DNA of 64,000 nucleotides from Anaerolineales bacterium (GTDB lineage Bacteria > Chloroflexota > Anaerolineae > Anaerolineales > Villigracilaceae), in assembly GCA_020847435.1 (NCBI GenBank), contig JADLBX010000012.1, positions 1 to 64,000 of the forward strand, read 5' to 3'. The position numbers and the translations under genes are program-made. The number at the start of each line of letters is the position of its first letter. Position 1 is the stretch's first letter. The notes beneath the pieces are model-generated. The model had not been told where the DNA came from, ran no database searches, and was given only the letters and a program-made list of their open reading frames with translations. Of this stretch, positions 43,735 to 52,050 are shown one piece after another.

Positions 43735-44712
43735 ATGGTTCCTTTACAAGATTTATTGAGGTTGGCAAGTCGCACATTTGCCATCGGCATCGAGCAATTG
43801 CCCGCCGTGTTATGCGACGCGGGGACAGTGGCGTATCTTTTGTTGCGCGTGTCTGACTACCTTGAAGATAACGAGGACATGCCCGCCGCGAAAAAGATCG
43901 AACTGCTCAACCTGTGGGCAAATATATTGGACGGATCGGTTAACGTTCTCGAACTCACGAGCAAGATTCGCGAAGCGGATACGACCAACCCCGACGCGGT
44001 CGTCGCGCAGCACGCGGAGGATATTCTGGCGCGGCTGGCTCTGCTCCCCACCGAAGTGCGCGAGATCATCGCGCTGAATGTCATCAACAGCACGCACGGC
44101 ATGGCGCGCTGGGTGGCGCGCGGTCCGCAAGTCAACGACGAAGCGGACATGGACGATTACATGTTCGAGGTGGCGGGGCGCGTGGGATATTTGCTCACGC
44201 ATCTCTTCGCGTGGTATTCGTTGTTCATCCGCATCCGCATCAAGGAATTACTGCCGCTCGCGCGTGAATTTGGGCTGGCTCTCCAAACCGTCAACGTGAT
44301 TCGCGGCTTGAGGAAGGATTACGAGCGCGGCTGGGTCTACGTGCCGAAGAAATTTCTGGAAGCGGTGAATTTGTCGGCGCATGAACTGTTCCTGCCTGAG
44401 AACCGCGCCGAGGCGATCAAAGTGCTGGACATGCTCGCCGACAAAGCCGAACGTCACTTGCACGGCGCGCTGACGTGCGTCAAGTCCCTGCCGCCGTGGC
44501 AGCACCGCATCCGCCTCGCCTGCATCTTCCCGCTCATGTTCGCCATCCGCACGCTCGCCATCAGCCGCCGCAACACAGACGTGTTCAACTCCGAGGCGAA
44601 GATCACGCGCGAGGAAGTGAAACGCATCGTCCGCGACGCCACGTTGTGGGGCTGGTCGAATTGGTGGCTGGATAGTTATTCGGAAAAGTTGAACGTGGTG
44701 ACGGAGGAGTGA
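43735..44712 (+). CDS. squalene/phytoene synthase-like protein with altered second Asp motif
   Basis: The 325-residue all-alpha protein follows trans-isoprenyl head-to-head synthases. The first aspartate motif is intact (Asp41-Tyr-Leu-Glu-Asp45). The second, normally Asn-x-x-Arg-Asp-x-x-x-Asp, reads Asn-Val-Ile-Arg-Gly191-Leu-Arg-Lys-Asp195, so its first metal-binding Asp is Gly. The following Arg-Gly-Trp-Val-Tyr-Val-Pro is conserved. It may be catalytically impaired or use a different substrate. A TATAAT box at 43707-43712 precedes the gene. It stands alone without other carotenoid or hopanoid genes. Confidence 0.82.
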   Translation: MVPLQDLLRLASRTFAIGIEQLPAVLCDAGTVAYLLLRVSDYLEDNEDMPAAKKIELLNLWANILDGSVNVLELTSKIREADTTNPDAVVAQHAEDILARLALLPTEVREIIALNVINSTHGMARWVARGPQVNDEADMDDYMFEVAGRVGYLLTHLFAWYSLFIRIRIKELLPLAREFGLALQTVNVIRGLRKDYERGWVYVPKKFLEAVNLSAHELFLPENRAEAIKVLDMLADKAERHLHGALTCVKSLPPWQHRIRLACIFPLMFAIRTLAISRRNTDVFNSEAKITREEVKRIVRDATLWGWSNWWLDSYSEKLNVVTEE

Positions 44713-44723
44713 GATAAACACGC

Positions 44724-45116
44724 TCACCCTCCCGCAATCTTGACCTTGTACCCCGCCTTCGATAACAACCCCGCGATTTTCTCGCGGTGTTCGCCTTGAA
44801 TTTCGATCACGCCGTCTTTGACCGTCCCGCCGGTTCCACACTCTTGTTTCAACTTCTTCGCCAACAATTTCATCTTCTCCGCTGACAGCGCGAGGTTCTT
44901 CACTAGAGTTACTGCTTTACCACCGCGTCCTGCTGATTCGCAGTGGAGGTAGACGGTTTGCTGGTGAGGAGGCACAGACTCCCCTTCGCGAAGCGCCCCT
45001 TTGGGGCTCCCTGCGGGAGAGGGGTTGGGGCGCCGCGCTGAGCCTGTCGAAGCAGTGAGGTCTTTCTTCCTCAAATCTCCATGCTCGGAAGACCAGACGG
45101 TTTTGGTTTTTGACAT
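44724..45116 (-). CDS. SUI1/YciH-family translation factor with repeat-derived insert
   Basis: The start is the ATG at 45116 (130 aa), 16 bases after a minus-strand TATAAT (45133-45138). The C-terminal ~75 residues are a SUI1 domain (Gly-Gly-Lys-Ala-Val-Thr, Cys-Gly-Thr-Gly-Gly-Thr-Val-Lys-Asp-Gly, Ile-Glu-Ile-Gln-Gly-Glu-His), related to eIF1 and involved in start-codon fidelity. Residues ~17-44 are encoded by what looks like an intergenic repeat (TGCTTCGACAGGCTCAGCGC and CCTCTCCCGCAGGGAG words) inserted in frame between the N-terminal strand and the domain. Confidence 0.88.
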   Translation of the reverse strand: MSKTKTVWSSEHGDLRKKDLTASTGSARRPNPSPAGSPKGALREGESVPPHQQTVYLHCESAGRGGKAVTLVKNLALSAEKMKLLAKKLKQECGTGGTVKDGVIEIQGEHREKIAGLLSKAGYKVKIAGG

Positions 45117-45213
45117 AATTGATTCGGATTGTATTATAGGCATGAAGATTTATCAAACCCCCGTTGACACCTCCTCCTTTCCCGGCTAAACTACACGAAC
45201 AAGAGGAGATGTC

Positions 45214-46110
45214 ATGCCTGAGAAACTCGCTTCACACCTGAACCAAAACACGCCGCTTGTTTCGGCGATCCAATCGTGGGAAAGGTATCTCGCCGACCAG
45301 GGACGCTCGCTGAACACGATCAAAGCCTTCCTTTCAGATGTGCGCCTGCTCACCACATTCCTGCCTGAAGATGTAACCATCGGCAAAGTCACCACCAAAG
45401 ACCTCAACCGCTATTTCGAGTGGATGGAAAAAGAGCGCGACGTGCCGTGCAGTCCCAAGACATTGGCGCGGCGCATCACTGCCGCCAAGTCGCTGTTCCG
45501 CTGGTTGCACAAGTTCGGCGCGCTCACGGTTGACCCCGCGGAAAAGGTCGCGCAACGCTCCGCCATCAGCCCCATTCCCACCGTGCTGACTCCCAAAGAA
45601 TACGACGAAGTCCTGCTCGCCGCGGACCGTCACCGCCGCGCCTCCAAGCCGGATGCGCGCCCATACGCGCTGGTATATCTTTTGTTATCAACCGGAATAA
45701 AGAAAAGCGAGACGCTCGGCATCAAACTCGAACATCTCGAACTGGATTCGCCCAACGGACCCCAGGTCTTCATCAAGTATGCGGCGCCGACGAATCGTTA
45801 CAAGGAAAGGAAACTGGTCCTCCCTGGCGACTGGCTCCCCGCTTACGAGGAATACGCCGCCCAATACCACCCAGAGGATAAACTCTTCCCGTGGTCGCCG
45901 CGACGGTTGGAGTATCTGCTCGAAGACACCAGCAATGAGGCGGGACTCACCAAGCACCTGTCCTTCGACATGTGCCGCTGGACGTGCGCGCTCAACGATT
46001 TCCGCGCCGGCGAGGAACCGGATACGATCCGCCAAAAACTGGGCGTGTCGAAGATCCAATGGCGCGAGTTGTTCATCAAGTTGCAGAAGTTGGCGGGGAA
46101 CAAAGGGTAA
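45214..46110 (+). CDS. degenerate tyrosine recombinase-fold protein
   Basis: The 298-residue protein has the SAM-like N-terminal core-binding domain (about 15-110: Thr-Ile-Lys-Ala-Phe-Leu-Ser-Asp-Val-Arg) and a catalytic-domain fold (about 122-295). The catalytic residues are largely lost: Arg I is Lys163 in Thr-Gly-Ile-Lys-Lys-Ser-Glu, the His of His-x-x-Arg is Asp252 (Arg255 is kept), the Leu-Gly-His His is Val, and no Tyr is found in the expected C-terminal place. It cannot recombine DNA by the usual chemistry; a DNA-binding role is possible. No attachment sites or cargo genes are seen. Confidence 0.85.
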   Translation: MPEKLASHLNQNTPLVSAIQSWERYLADQGRSLNTIKAFLSDVRLLTTFLPEDVTIGKVTTKDLNRYFEWMEKERDVPCSPKTLARRITAAKSLFRWLHKFGALTVDPAEKVAQRSAISPIPTVLTPKEYDEVLLAADRHRRASKPDARPYALVYLLLSTGIKKSETLGIKLEHLELDSPNGPQVFIKYAAPTNRYKERKLVLPGDWLPAYEEYAAQYHPEDKLFPWSPRRLEYLLEDTSNEAGLTKHLSFDMCRWTCALNDFRAGEEPDTIRQKLGVSKIQWRELFIKLQKLAGNKG

Positions 46111-46176
46111 TTTTTGCCGCAAGACACACAGCTCGCCAACCGATACGATTTTCTGGCTCAGCGTCGCAGGACGTGA

Positions 46177-46335
46177 GTGTTGAGCAAACCCTACATTGCT
46201 TCGCCGATCATCGGCGCGACGAAGATGAATCACCTCGAGCAAGCCATCGCCGCGCTGGATATTCAATTATCGAAGGATGAGGTAAAACGGTTGGAGGAAC
46301 CATATAAGCCGCATCCCGTGCTGGGGCATTCCTAA
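46177..46335 (+). pseudogene. aldo/keto reductase C-terminal remnant
   Basis: An open stretch of about 52 codons (GTG at 46177) encodes Ser-Lys-Pro-Tyr-Ile-Ala-Ser-Pro-Ile-Ile-Gly-Ala-Thr-Lys and ends Glu-Glu-Pro-Tyr-Lys-Pro-His-Pro-Val-Leu-Gly-His-Ser, the standard C-terminus of aldo/keto reductases. The upstream two-thirds of that gene are absent: a stop codon and the recombinase gene precede it. It is a decayed fragment left after deletion or insertion. Confidence 0.85.
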
Positions 46336-46413
46336 CGCGAGCGCGTCGCACCAACAAAAGCAAACTATCTCTCGTTAAGCATTCACGCGCTAGTATCTTA
46401 ACAAGTTGAAGTT

Positions 46414-46462
46414 GTAGGGCAAATTGCCAATTTGCCGAGCGCAATTTAGCAAATTGCGCTAC
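46414..46462. repeat. cloverleaf-like palindromic repeat, family E
   Basis: GTAG/CTAC ends enclose two perfect hairpins: GGCAAATTG/CAATTTGCC and AGCGCAATTT/AAATTGCGCT. It is followed by CACCAAGTTGCAGTAC. Structurally similar double-hairpin elements are at 54986-55034 and 59365-59416. Confidence 0.75.
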
Positions 46463-46579
46463 GAGTTCACCAAGTTGCAGTACTAGGAAGACTCAACCAA
46501 CCTGTTAAGTGCGAGGCGCCCTCTACCGCATCCTTTCATTGGTAAAATAACGAACAATTCACAACAACGGAGCAAACCC

Positions 46580-47608
46580 TTGACCGAATCCTTGAAAATC
46601 TTCATCCCCATGGCGGGCTGGGGGACGCGGATGCGTCCGCACACGTGGAGCAAGCCCAAGCCGCTCGTCAGCGTGGCTGGCAAGACCGCCCTCGAACATT
46701 TGATGGACATGTTCAAGACCCTGCCGAACCCTGAAAACGTGGAATATGTTTTCATCGTTGGACCCTATCTCGGCGAGTTGCAAATCCCCGCCTTCATTAA
46801 AGAGAAATATCCCGAAATCAAAGCGCATTACGTTGTGCAACACGAAATGAAGGGGCAATCGCACGCCCTCTGGCTTGCGCGCGAGTTCATGTACGGACCG
46901 ATGATGGTGGTGTTCTCCGACTCGATCATCGAAACGGATTTCTCCTTCCTTAATCAGGAGGAAGCGGACGGCGTCGCATGGGTACTGCCCTTCCCCGATC
47001 CGCGCCGTTTTGGAGTGGCGGAGGTGGGCGCGGATGGTTGGGTGAAACGCTTCATCGAGAAACCAACCTCGATGGAAAATAATTTAGTGTTGATCGGTTG
47101 TTACTGGTTCAAGAATGCAAAAAAATTACTCGCCGCCATCGAAGAACAGATGGAACGAAACATTTCCCTCAAAGGCGAATATTATCTTGCAGACACCATC
47201 TCGGTGATGATCGAAGGCGGCGCCAAGGTGCGGACTCACAACGGGCTGAGTTGGCTCGACGCGGGGACCATCGAGGCGACGCTGGATACGAACAAGATAC
47301 TGTTGGATAAGATTGGTTCAAAGGTTGGAAAGTTTAAAGGTTCGAATGTTGAAATCGTCGAACCTGTTGCAATTGATGAAACGGCAGAGATCAGCAATTC
47401 GAAAATCGGTCCGCACGCTTCGATTGGGGCAAATTGCAGAATCGAGGACAGCAGTGTAGCCGAGTCCATCGTCGAGGCGGGGAGCGAGATCAAAGCTGCG
47501 GCGTTGAGTCGCTCGATGGTGGGCAGGCAGGCAAAAGTCCGAGGAAGAGGCGACGGGCGCTTCATCCAATTAAATGTTGGAGACAACAGCGAAGTCGTCT
47601 TGTCGTAA
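46580..47608 (+). CDS. NDP-sugar nucleotidyltransferase (glucose-1-phosphate type)
   Basis: The 342-residue protein starts at a TTG after ACGGAGCAAAC. The N-terminal domain has the nucleotide-binding Pro-Met-Ala-Gly-Trp-Gly-Thr-Arg-Met-Arg-Pro and Lys-Pro-Lys-Pro-Leu-Val, Asp in Val-Phe-Ser-Asp-Ser, and Phe-Ile-Glu-Lys-Pro, all typical of bacterial glucose-1-phosphate nucleotidyltransferases. The C-terminal part (about 255-340) is a left-handed beta-helix. Residues ~246-255, between the domains, come from AAAGGTT/GGAAAGTTT heptamer-like repeats. It provides activated sugar for cell-surface glycans; which one is unknown. Gly-Trp-Gly in place of Gly-x-Gly is unusual but tolerated. Confidence 0.88.
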   Translation: MTESLKIFIPMAGWGTRMRPHTWSKPKPLVSVAGKTALEHLMDMFKTLPNPENVEYVFIVGPYLGELQIPAFIKEKYPEIKAHYVVQHEMKGQSHALWLAREFMYGPMMVVFSDSIIETDFSFLNQEEADGVAWVLPFPDPRRFGVAEVGADGWVKRFIEKPTSMENNLVLIGCYWFKNAKKLLAAIEEQMERNISLKGEYYLADTISVMIEGGAKVRTHNGLSWLDAGTIEATLDTNKILLDKIGSKVGKFKGSNVEIVEPVAIDETAEISNSKIGPHASIGANCRIEDSSVAESIVEAGSEIKAAALSRSMVGRQAKVRGRGDGRFIQLNVGDNSEVVLS

Positions 47609-47611
47609 AAT

Positions 47612-47821
47612 ATGGACATGGTCGAGTGCCGTTCGGATTCGGAATATGCGGAGCGTCCGCTTTCGCTGACGTGGGAGGGATACAAATATGAGATTGCGGA
47701 GATCGTGGCGCGCTGGCGCGGTCCGAGTGAAAAAGGTTTCCGCGTGAAGACGGCGAACGGGCAAGCTTTTGATCTGACGTATCGGGAAATTCCCGATGAG
47801 TGGTTAGTACAACCAATCTAA
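47612..47821 (+). CDS. small hypothetical protein (possibly DUF6504-like)
   Basis: A 69-residue beta-rich protein starting 3 bases after the nucleotidyltransferase stop, so probably co-transcribed. The pattern Pro-Leu-Ser-Leu-Thr-Trp-Glu-Gly-Tyr-Lys-Tyr-Glu-Ile, then a Trp-Arg-Gly loop, Phe-Arg-Val-Lys-Thr and a closing Glu-Trp-Leu-Val, resembles small SH3-like DUF6504 proteins. There is no convincing Shine-Dalgarno. Function is unknown. Confidence 0.6.
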   Translation: MDMVECRSDSEYAERPLSLTWEGYKYEIAEIVARWRGPSEKGFRVKTANGQAFDLTYREIPDEWLVQPI

Positions 47822-47907
47822 TGTCATTGCGAGTCTTCGAGAAGCAATCTCAACCAATTCAAGGAGATTGCTTCGTAGCAAAGAGCAAGAGCGCTCCTCG
47901 CAATGAC
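47822..47907. repeat. interspersed repeat, family B
   Basis: TGTCATTGCGAG...GAAGCAATCTC...GGAGATTGCTTCG...CTCGCAATGACA: a long imperfect inverted repeat starting right at the upstream stop codon. Confidence 0.85.
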
Positions 47908-47924
47908 AGACTAAAGGAGATTCC

Positions 47925-49103
47925 ATGCAGGAAGTAACCAACGTGCAACGACTTTCAAAACGAGTGGCGGGATTGAAGCCCTCGGGTATTCGGAAATTTT
48001 TCGACATTGCCGCGACGATGAAAGACGTGATCTCGCTCGGCATCGGCGAACCTGATTTCACCACGCCGAAGCCGATTCTCGACGCGGGCATTCGTTCACT
48101 GCAACACGGCGAGACGCATTACACCTCGAACTGGGGCAGGATGGAGTTGCGTCAGGCGATCACCGATAATCTTCAACGACTGTATAAAATCAAATACGAT
48201 CCGAACAATGAGATCGTCGTGACGGTCGGCGGCTCGGAGGCGTTGTATCTCACGTTCACCGCGATCCTCGATCTCGGCGACGAGGTCATCATCCCTACGC
48301 CGTGTTTTGTTTCGTATCAAGCGGAAGTGATCATGGCGGGCGGCGTGGCGGTTGAAATCCCCGCGCGCGAGGCGAACGATTTTTGCATCGACCCCGACGA
48401 CATCCGCAAAGCGATCACGCCGCGCACCAAAGCGATCTTCATCGGTTATCCGTCCAATCCCACTGGCGCGGTGGCGACGCGCGAAGTGATGCTCGAAATT
48501 GCAAAGATCGCTGAACAACACGACCTGCTCGTTGTCACCGACGAACTCTACGACCGCCTCGTCTACGATTTTGAGCACGTCTGCTTCCCCGCGTTGGATG
48601 AAAGCCTCAAGCATCGCACGATTCTGCTCGGCGGCTTCTCGAAAAATTATGCGATGACAGGCTGGCGCATCGGCTACGCTTGCGGACCTTCGGATTTGAT
48701 TCAGGGTCTCGTGCGGATTCACCAATACACGATCATGTCCGCGCCGACGACCGCGCAAGACGCCGCGGTGGTCGCCATCCAAAGCGGAGACCCACACGTG
48801 GAAGAGATGCGCCTCGAATACGACCGCCGCCGCAGACTTCTCGTGGCGGGACTCAACCGCCTCGGTCTCTCGACGTTCGAGCCGCGCGGCGCTTTCTACG
48901 CGTTTCCCAACATCCAAGCCTCAGGCATGGACGATGAAACCTTCGCCGAAAAATTGTTGCGCGAGGAACATGTCGCGGTCGTGCCGGGCAACGCCTTCGG
49001 TCCTGGCGGCGAGGGCTACGCGCGCATGTGCTACGCCACCGAATACAGCAAGATCGAAGAGGCGTTGCATCGGATGGAAAAGTTTATGAATCGGTATGGG
49101 TAA
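47925..49103 (+). CDS. class I/II PLP-dependent aminotransferase
   Basis: A 392-residue fold-type I aminotransferase (aspartate aminotransferase Ib-like). The PLP lysine lies in Gly-Gly-Phe-Ser-Lys-Asn-Tyr-Ala-Met-Thr-Gly-Trp-Arg. The Ser-Leu-Gly-Ile-Gly-Glu-Pro-Asp-Phe N-terminal segment, Gly-Tyr-Pro-Ser-Asn-Pro-Thr-Gly and the final Arg-Met-Cys-Tyr-Ala carboxylate-binding Arg are in place. A clear AAAGGAGAT site precedes the ATG. The amino donor (aspartate, aromatic amino acids, alanine) cannot be fixed from sequence. Confidence 0.92.
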   Translation: MQEVTNVQRLSKRVAGLKPSGIRKFFDIAATMKDVISLGIGEPDFTTPKPILDAGIRSLQHGETHYTSNWGRMELRQAITDNLQRLYKIKYDPNNEIVVTVGGSEALYLTFTAILDLGDEVIIPTPCFVSYQAEVIMAGGVAVEIPAREANDFCIDPDDIRKAITPRTKAIFIGYPSNPTGAVATREVMLEIAKIAEQHDLLVVTDELYDRLVYDFEHVCFPALDESLKHRTILLGGFSKNYAMTGWRIGYACGPSDLIQGLVRIHQYTIMSAPTTAQDAAVVAIQSGDPHVEEMRLEYDRRRRLLVAGLNRLGLSTFEPRGAFYAFPNIQASGMDDETFAEKLLREEHVAVVPGNAFGPGGEGYARMCYATEYSKIEEALHRMEKFMNRYG

Positions 49104-49219
49104 TACAAGAGATTAGAGAATTGGAGAATTGGGCGGGCATTTCGATGAGAATGTCCGCCCTTTTTGATTCAACGCGCAGGGTAAAATACCAACACGGACA
49201 TCAACTTTACGGAGAAATC

Positions 49220-49681
49220 ATGCAACGCGTTGCCATCCTTGCAATCCTGCTTACGGCTTTGTTCGCCTGTCAAAATTCTACGCCCACCCCGTTGGCGCCG
49301 ATCACAACCGCGACCGAAACCGAATTCACGCTTGGACCTGGTCAGTCTGCGGCGATCGTGGATGCCGTTTTCACTATCCGTTTGATCGGCGTAACGAGCG
49401 ACGGGCGCTGTCCGATCGAGATCGAGTGCGTCGAAAGCGGACCCGTAACATTAACCATTACGCTTCAAAAGGCTCCGGGGGAACCCATGGAATATACGCT
49501 TCAAGCCCTTACTAATTATGATGGGCGTTCCGCTGATGGACCTTTCGAGGGGATTCAAGATCGGATCGAGTATGAAGGGTATGTCATCCGAGTGAAGAGC
49601 GTTTTGCCGTATCCGCTTAAGTCTATGAGCGAGGTCGAAGATTGGGAGTATCGTGTTTCGTTCATTGTGACGGAAAACTAG
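49220..49681 (+). CDS. small lipoprotein of unknown function
   Basis: The start is the ATG at 49220 after ACGGAGAAATC (153 aa). A short signal peptide ends Leu-Thr-Ala-Leu-Phe-Ala-Cys (lipobox). The mature part is a beta-rich domain with Asp-Gly-Arg-Cys-Pro-Ile-Glu-Ile-Glu-Cys; the paired Cys may form a disulphide. A TAAAAT box lies at about 49182-49187. Its distance from the aminotransferase and its own promoter suggest a single-gene unit. The strong hairpin at 49726 ends it. Confidence 0.82.
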   Translation: MQRVAILAILLTALFACQNSTPTPLAPITTATETEFTLGPGQSAAIVDAVFTIRLIGVTSDGRCPIEIECVESGPVTLTITLQKAPGEPMEYTLQALTNYDGRSADGPFEGIQDRIEYEGYVIRVKSVLPYPLKSMSEVEDWEYRVSFIVTEN

Positions 49682-49725
49682 GAAACGTTCGGTAAAAGTA
49701 AAGCATGGTAAGCAAACGCCGAATC

Positions 49726-49760
49726 AAAAATCCCCGCGAGTTGCCTCACGGGGATTTTTT
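49726..49760. terminator. bidirectional terminator between lipoprotein and cold-shock genes
   Basis: An 11-bp stem AAAAATCCCCG/CGGGGATTTTT with a 12-nt loop; T-runs on both strands serve the convergent genes. Confidence 0.9.
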
Positions 49761-49780
49761 CGTCAGACTGATTCAGTCAA

Positions 49781-49993
49781 TTAGCCAAGAACGACGACGT
49801 TGCTGGCTTGAGGACCCTTCGGTCCCTGTTCGACAGCGAACTCGACCTTCTGGCCCTCTTGCAGGTTCTTGAACCCATCGCCCTGAATGGCAGAGAAATG
49901 GACGAAGACATCGGGTCCGCCTTCGCGTTCGATGAAGCCGTAACCCTTGGTCCCGTTGAACCATTTGACTGTACCGTTGATACGATCCGACAT
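49781..49993 (-). CDS. cold-shock domain protein
   Basis: A 70-residue CspA-family RNA chaperone with Val-Lys-Trp-Phe-Asn, RNP1 Lys-Gly-Tyr-Gly-Phe-Ile and RNP2 Val-Phe-Val-His-Phe-Ser. It melts RNA secondary structure. An AGGAGG site (rc of gcctcct) precedes the ATG. It lies downstream of the DEAD-box helicase on the same strand, separated by a hairpin terminator, so RNA-remodelling functions are grouped here. Confidence 0.95.
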   Translation of the reverse strand: MSDRINGTVKWFNGTKGYGFIEREGGPDVFVHFSAIQGDGFKNLQEGQKVEFAVEQGPKGPQASNVVVLG

Positions 49994-50072
49994 GTTTGCC
50001 TCCTATGGCAATAAAAAATATGGAGGTAACCATTGGTATTGCATCGGAGCGCCGCAACGGCGAAAAAACAAA

Positions 50073-50101
50073 AACGGCTCACGGATCAACCGTAAGCCGT
50101 T
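50073..50101 (-). terminator. hairpin between deaD and the cold-shock gene
   Basis: AACGGCT/AGCCGTT with an inner ACGG/CCGT, followed on the minus strand by a T-rich tract (TTTTTGTTTTTT). It ends deaD transcription or acts as an attenuator before the cold-shock gene. Confidence 0.7.
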
Positions 50102-50185
50102 CTGGTACTTCCAAAGCAAACTACTGGTATCCTACGCCGCCAACGATAACATGACTGAAGCGCAGTGTCAATGAAATTCTTAACT

Positions 50186-51853
50186 TCATTTCGCCTTCGT
50201 CAGGGTCAGCTTTTCCTTGCCCAGCCGATAATTCCCGTTGTGCGTCAACACCTGCTCCACCAAATCTTCGGGGATATCCACCAACGTGAACTTATCCTCA
50301 ATGCGAATCTTCCCGATGGTATAGCCTGGGATGTTGGCGTGGAAGGCGATCGTGCCGACGATGTCATTCGGGCGGATTCCGCTGGACTTGCCTTTGTTCA
50401 ACTTCAAGCGGACCATCCCCGCCTCGTGGGACGCGCCGCTTCGTGACCTCAGGGTCTGCCTGCCTCCCCTCCCCGACTCTTCGCGCCGCCCGAAGCCATC
50501 GCGTCTCCCACTTTCCACTTTCCTCTTTTTCTCGTCTCTCACTTCACCGATCTCTGCAATCGGTCTCTGCTTTTCATCCGCCCGTGCGATCTTGATCGCC
50601 GCCGCCGCAATATCCAACGGATCATGCCCCGCCGCCACAAGTTCCTGCGCCATTTCGAGTTCGCGCTTGAACCGTCCGCGCCCAAGCCAGACTTTCAGCG
50701 TTTCGACCACTTTGGCTTCACGATGACGGTGAATATCGCCAACGGAAGGGATTTCCATTTTGGTCACCTGCTGTTTGGTGAGCGCCTCCACCTCGCGCAA
50801 ACGACGTTTCTCGCGCGGCGCAAGCAACGTGATGGCGACGCCTGTCTTGCCCGCGCGTCCCGTCCGCCCGATGCGATGAATGTACACTTCGGCATCGTCG
50901 GGCAAATGGTAATTGAACACGTGCGAAATATCGTCAATGTCCAACCCCCGCGCGGCGACGTCGGTCGCGACAAGCACTTTGAGTTGATTGGCGCGGAACC
51001 GACCGAGCACGCGTTCGCGGGCGTTTTGGTCCAGGTCGCCGTGGATCGCTTCGGCGGGGATGCCGCGCACGACGAGTTCGTTTGCCAGCGTGGCGGTTTC
51101 GGCGCGGGTGCGGGCGAAGATCAACGCGCTGGTGATGGGCTCGATCTCGAAGAGACGCGTGAGGGCGTTCGTCTTATCCGATTCGTGGACGAGGTAGTAG
51201 CGCTGTTCGATGGCTGAGGCGGTGAGAGCGCTGCGTTTAACTGCGACCGTTTGAGGGTCCCGCATGAAGCGATCTGCAAGTTTGCGAATCCGCTGAGGCA
51301 TGGTGGCGCTGAATAAAGCGGTTTGCCGCTCCGTTGGCGTCGTCGCAAGGATTTTTTCCACTTCTTCTACGAATCCCATATTGAGCATTTCATCGGCTTC
51401 ATCGAGCACAACGGTTTTGATGTCGCTCAGCGCTAAAACCTTGCGTTCCAGTAGATCGTTCAAACGTCCAGGCGTGCCGACGACGATATCCACGCCGCGT
51501 TTGAGATTGCCGATCTGCGGACCGTAAGGTTGCCCGCCATAGACGGCGAGGACGCGCACATGAAGATGCTTGCCATATTCGGTCATCGAATTGGCAACTT
51601 GCAATGCAAGTTCGCGCGTGGGAGCAAGCACCAATGCTTGTGGATTTTTATGTCGTTGAAAATTATTTAAAATGGGGAGGGCAAACGCGGCGGTCTTACC
51701 AGTGCCAGTCTGCGCCTGCCCGATCACGTCTGCCCCCGTGAGCATGATCGGAATCAGCGCGGCTTGGATCGGCGTCGGCGTGGAGTAGCCGAGTTCGGCA
51801 ATCGCCTGCATGATCTCGTCACGCAGGTTGAGAGAAGTAAATTCGGTTGTCAT
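50186..51853 (-). CDS. deaD: DEAD-box RNA helicase (CsdA/DeaD type)
   Basis: A 555-residue ATP-dependent RNA helicase. Q motif (Pro-Thr-Pro-Ile-Gln), Walker A Ala-Gln-Thr-Gly-Thr-Gly-Lys-Thr, Asp-Glu-Ala-Asp, Ser-Ala-Thr and His-Arg-Ile-Gly-Arg-Thr-Gly-Arg are all intact. A basic linker (Arg/Gly/Lys-rich, about 435-475) leads to a DbpA-type RNA-binding domain at the C-terminus (Gly-Ile-Arg-Pro-Asn-Asp-Ile-Val-Gly). This is the CsdA/DeaD architecture used in ribosome assembly and cold adaptation. A 481-bp leader region with a possible attenuator lies upstream; a cold-shock gene is downstream. Confidence 0.95.
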   Translation of the reverse strand: MTTEFTSLNLRDEIMQAIAELGYSTPTPIQAALIPIMLTGADVIGQAQTGTGKTAAFALPILNNFQRHKNPQALVLAPTRELALQVANSMTEYGKHLHVRVLAVYGGQPYGPQIGNLKRGVDIVVGTPGRLNDLLERKVLALSDIKTVVLDEADEMLNMGFVEEVEKILATTPTERQTALFSATMPQRIRKLADRFMRDPQTVAVKRSALTASAIEQRYYLVHESDKTNALTRLFEIEPITSALIFARTRAETATLANELVVRGIPAEAIHGDLDQNARERVLGRFRANQLKVLVATDVAARGLDIDDISHVFNYHLPDDAEVYIHRIGRTGRAGKTGVAITLLAPREKRRLREVEALTKQQVTKMEIPSVGDIHRHREAKVVETLKVWLGRGRFKRELEMAQELVAAGHDPLDIAAAAIKIARADEKQRPIAEIGEVRDEKKRKVESGRRDGFGRREESGRGGRQTLRSRSGASHEAGMVRLKLNKGKSSGIRPNDIVGTIAFHANIPGYTIGKIRIEDKFTLVDIPEDLVEQVLTHNGNYRLGKEKLTLTKAK

Positions 51854-51866
51854 CGTTTTCCTTTAT

Positions 51867-51971
51867 GTCATTGCGAGCGAGCGCTAGCGAACGAAGCAAT
51901 CTCCTGTTAACGAGAAGTCTTCTGTAATGAGGAGATTGCTTCGTCGCCCTTCGGGCTCCTCGCAACGACAT
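51867..51971. repeat. interspersed repeat, family B
   Basis: TGTCATTGCGAGCGAGCGCTAGCG...GAAGCAATCTCC...GGAGATTGCTTCG...CTCGCAACGACA. It lies in the leader of deaD. Confidence 0.85.
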
Positions 51972-52050
51972 GTGTAGGGAAATTTTGACGACTCCGTTTT
52001 CACTTCCTTCTTGCAAACCAAGCCTTCCTTTGCAGGTCAGCCCGCCCAAC

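Noticed and set aside
45214-46335. Integrated mobile element with tyrosine integrase
   Set aside because: The recombinase lacks catalytic residues, and there is no attachment-site duplication, tRNA target or cargo; the neighbouring fragment is a decayed aldo/keto reductase.
49129-49219. N-terminal extension of the small lipoprotein
   Set aside because: The upstream codons overlap the aminotransferase end and repeat DNA; the signal peptide begins at 49220.
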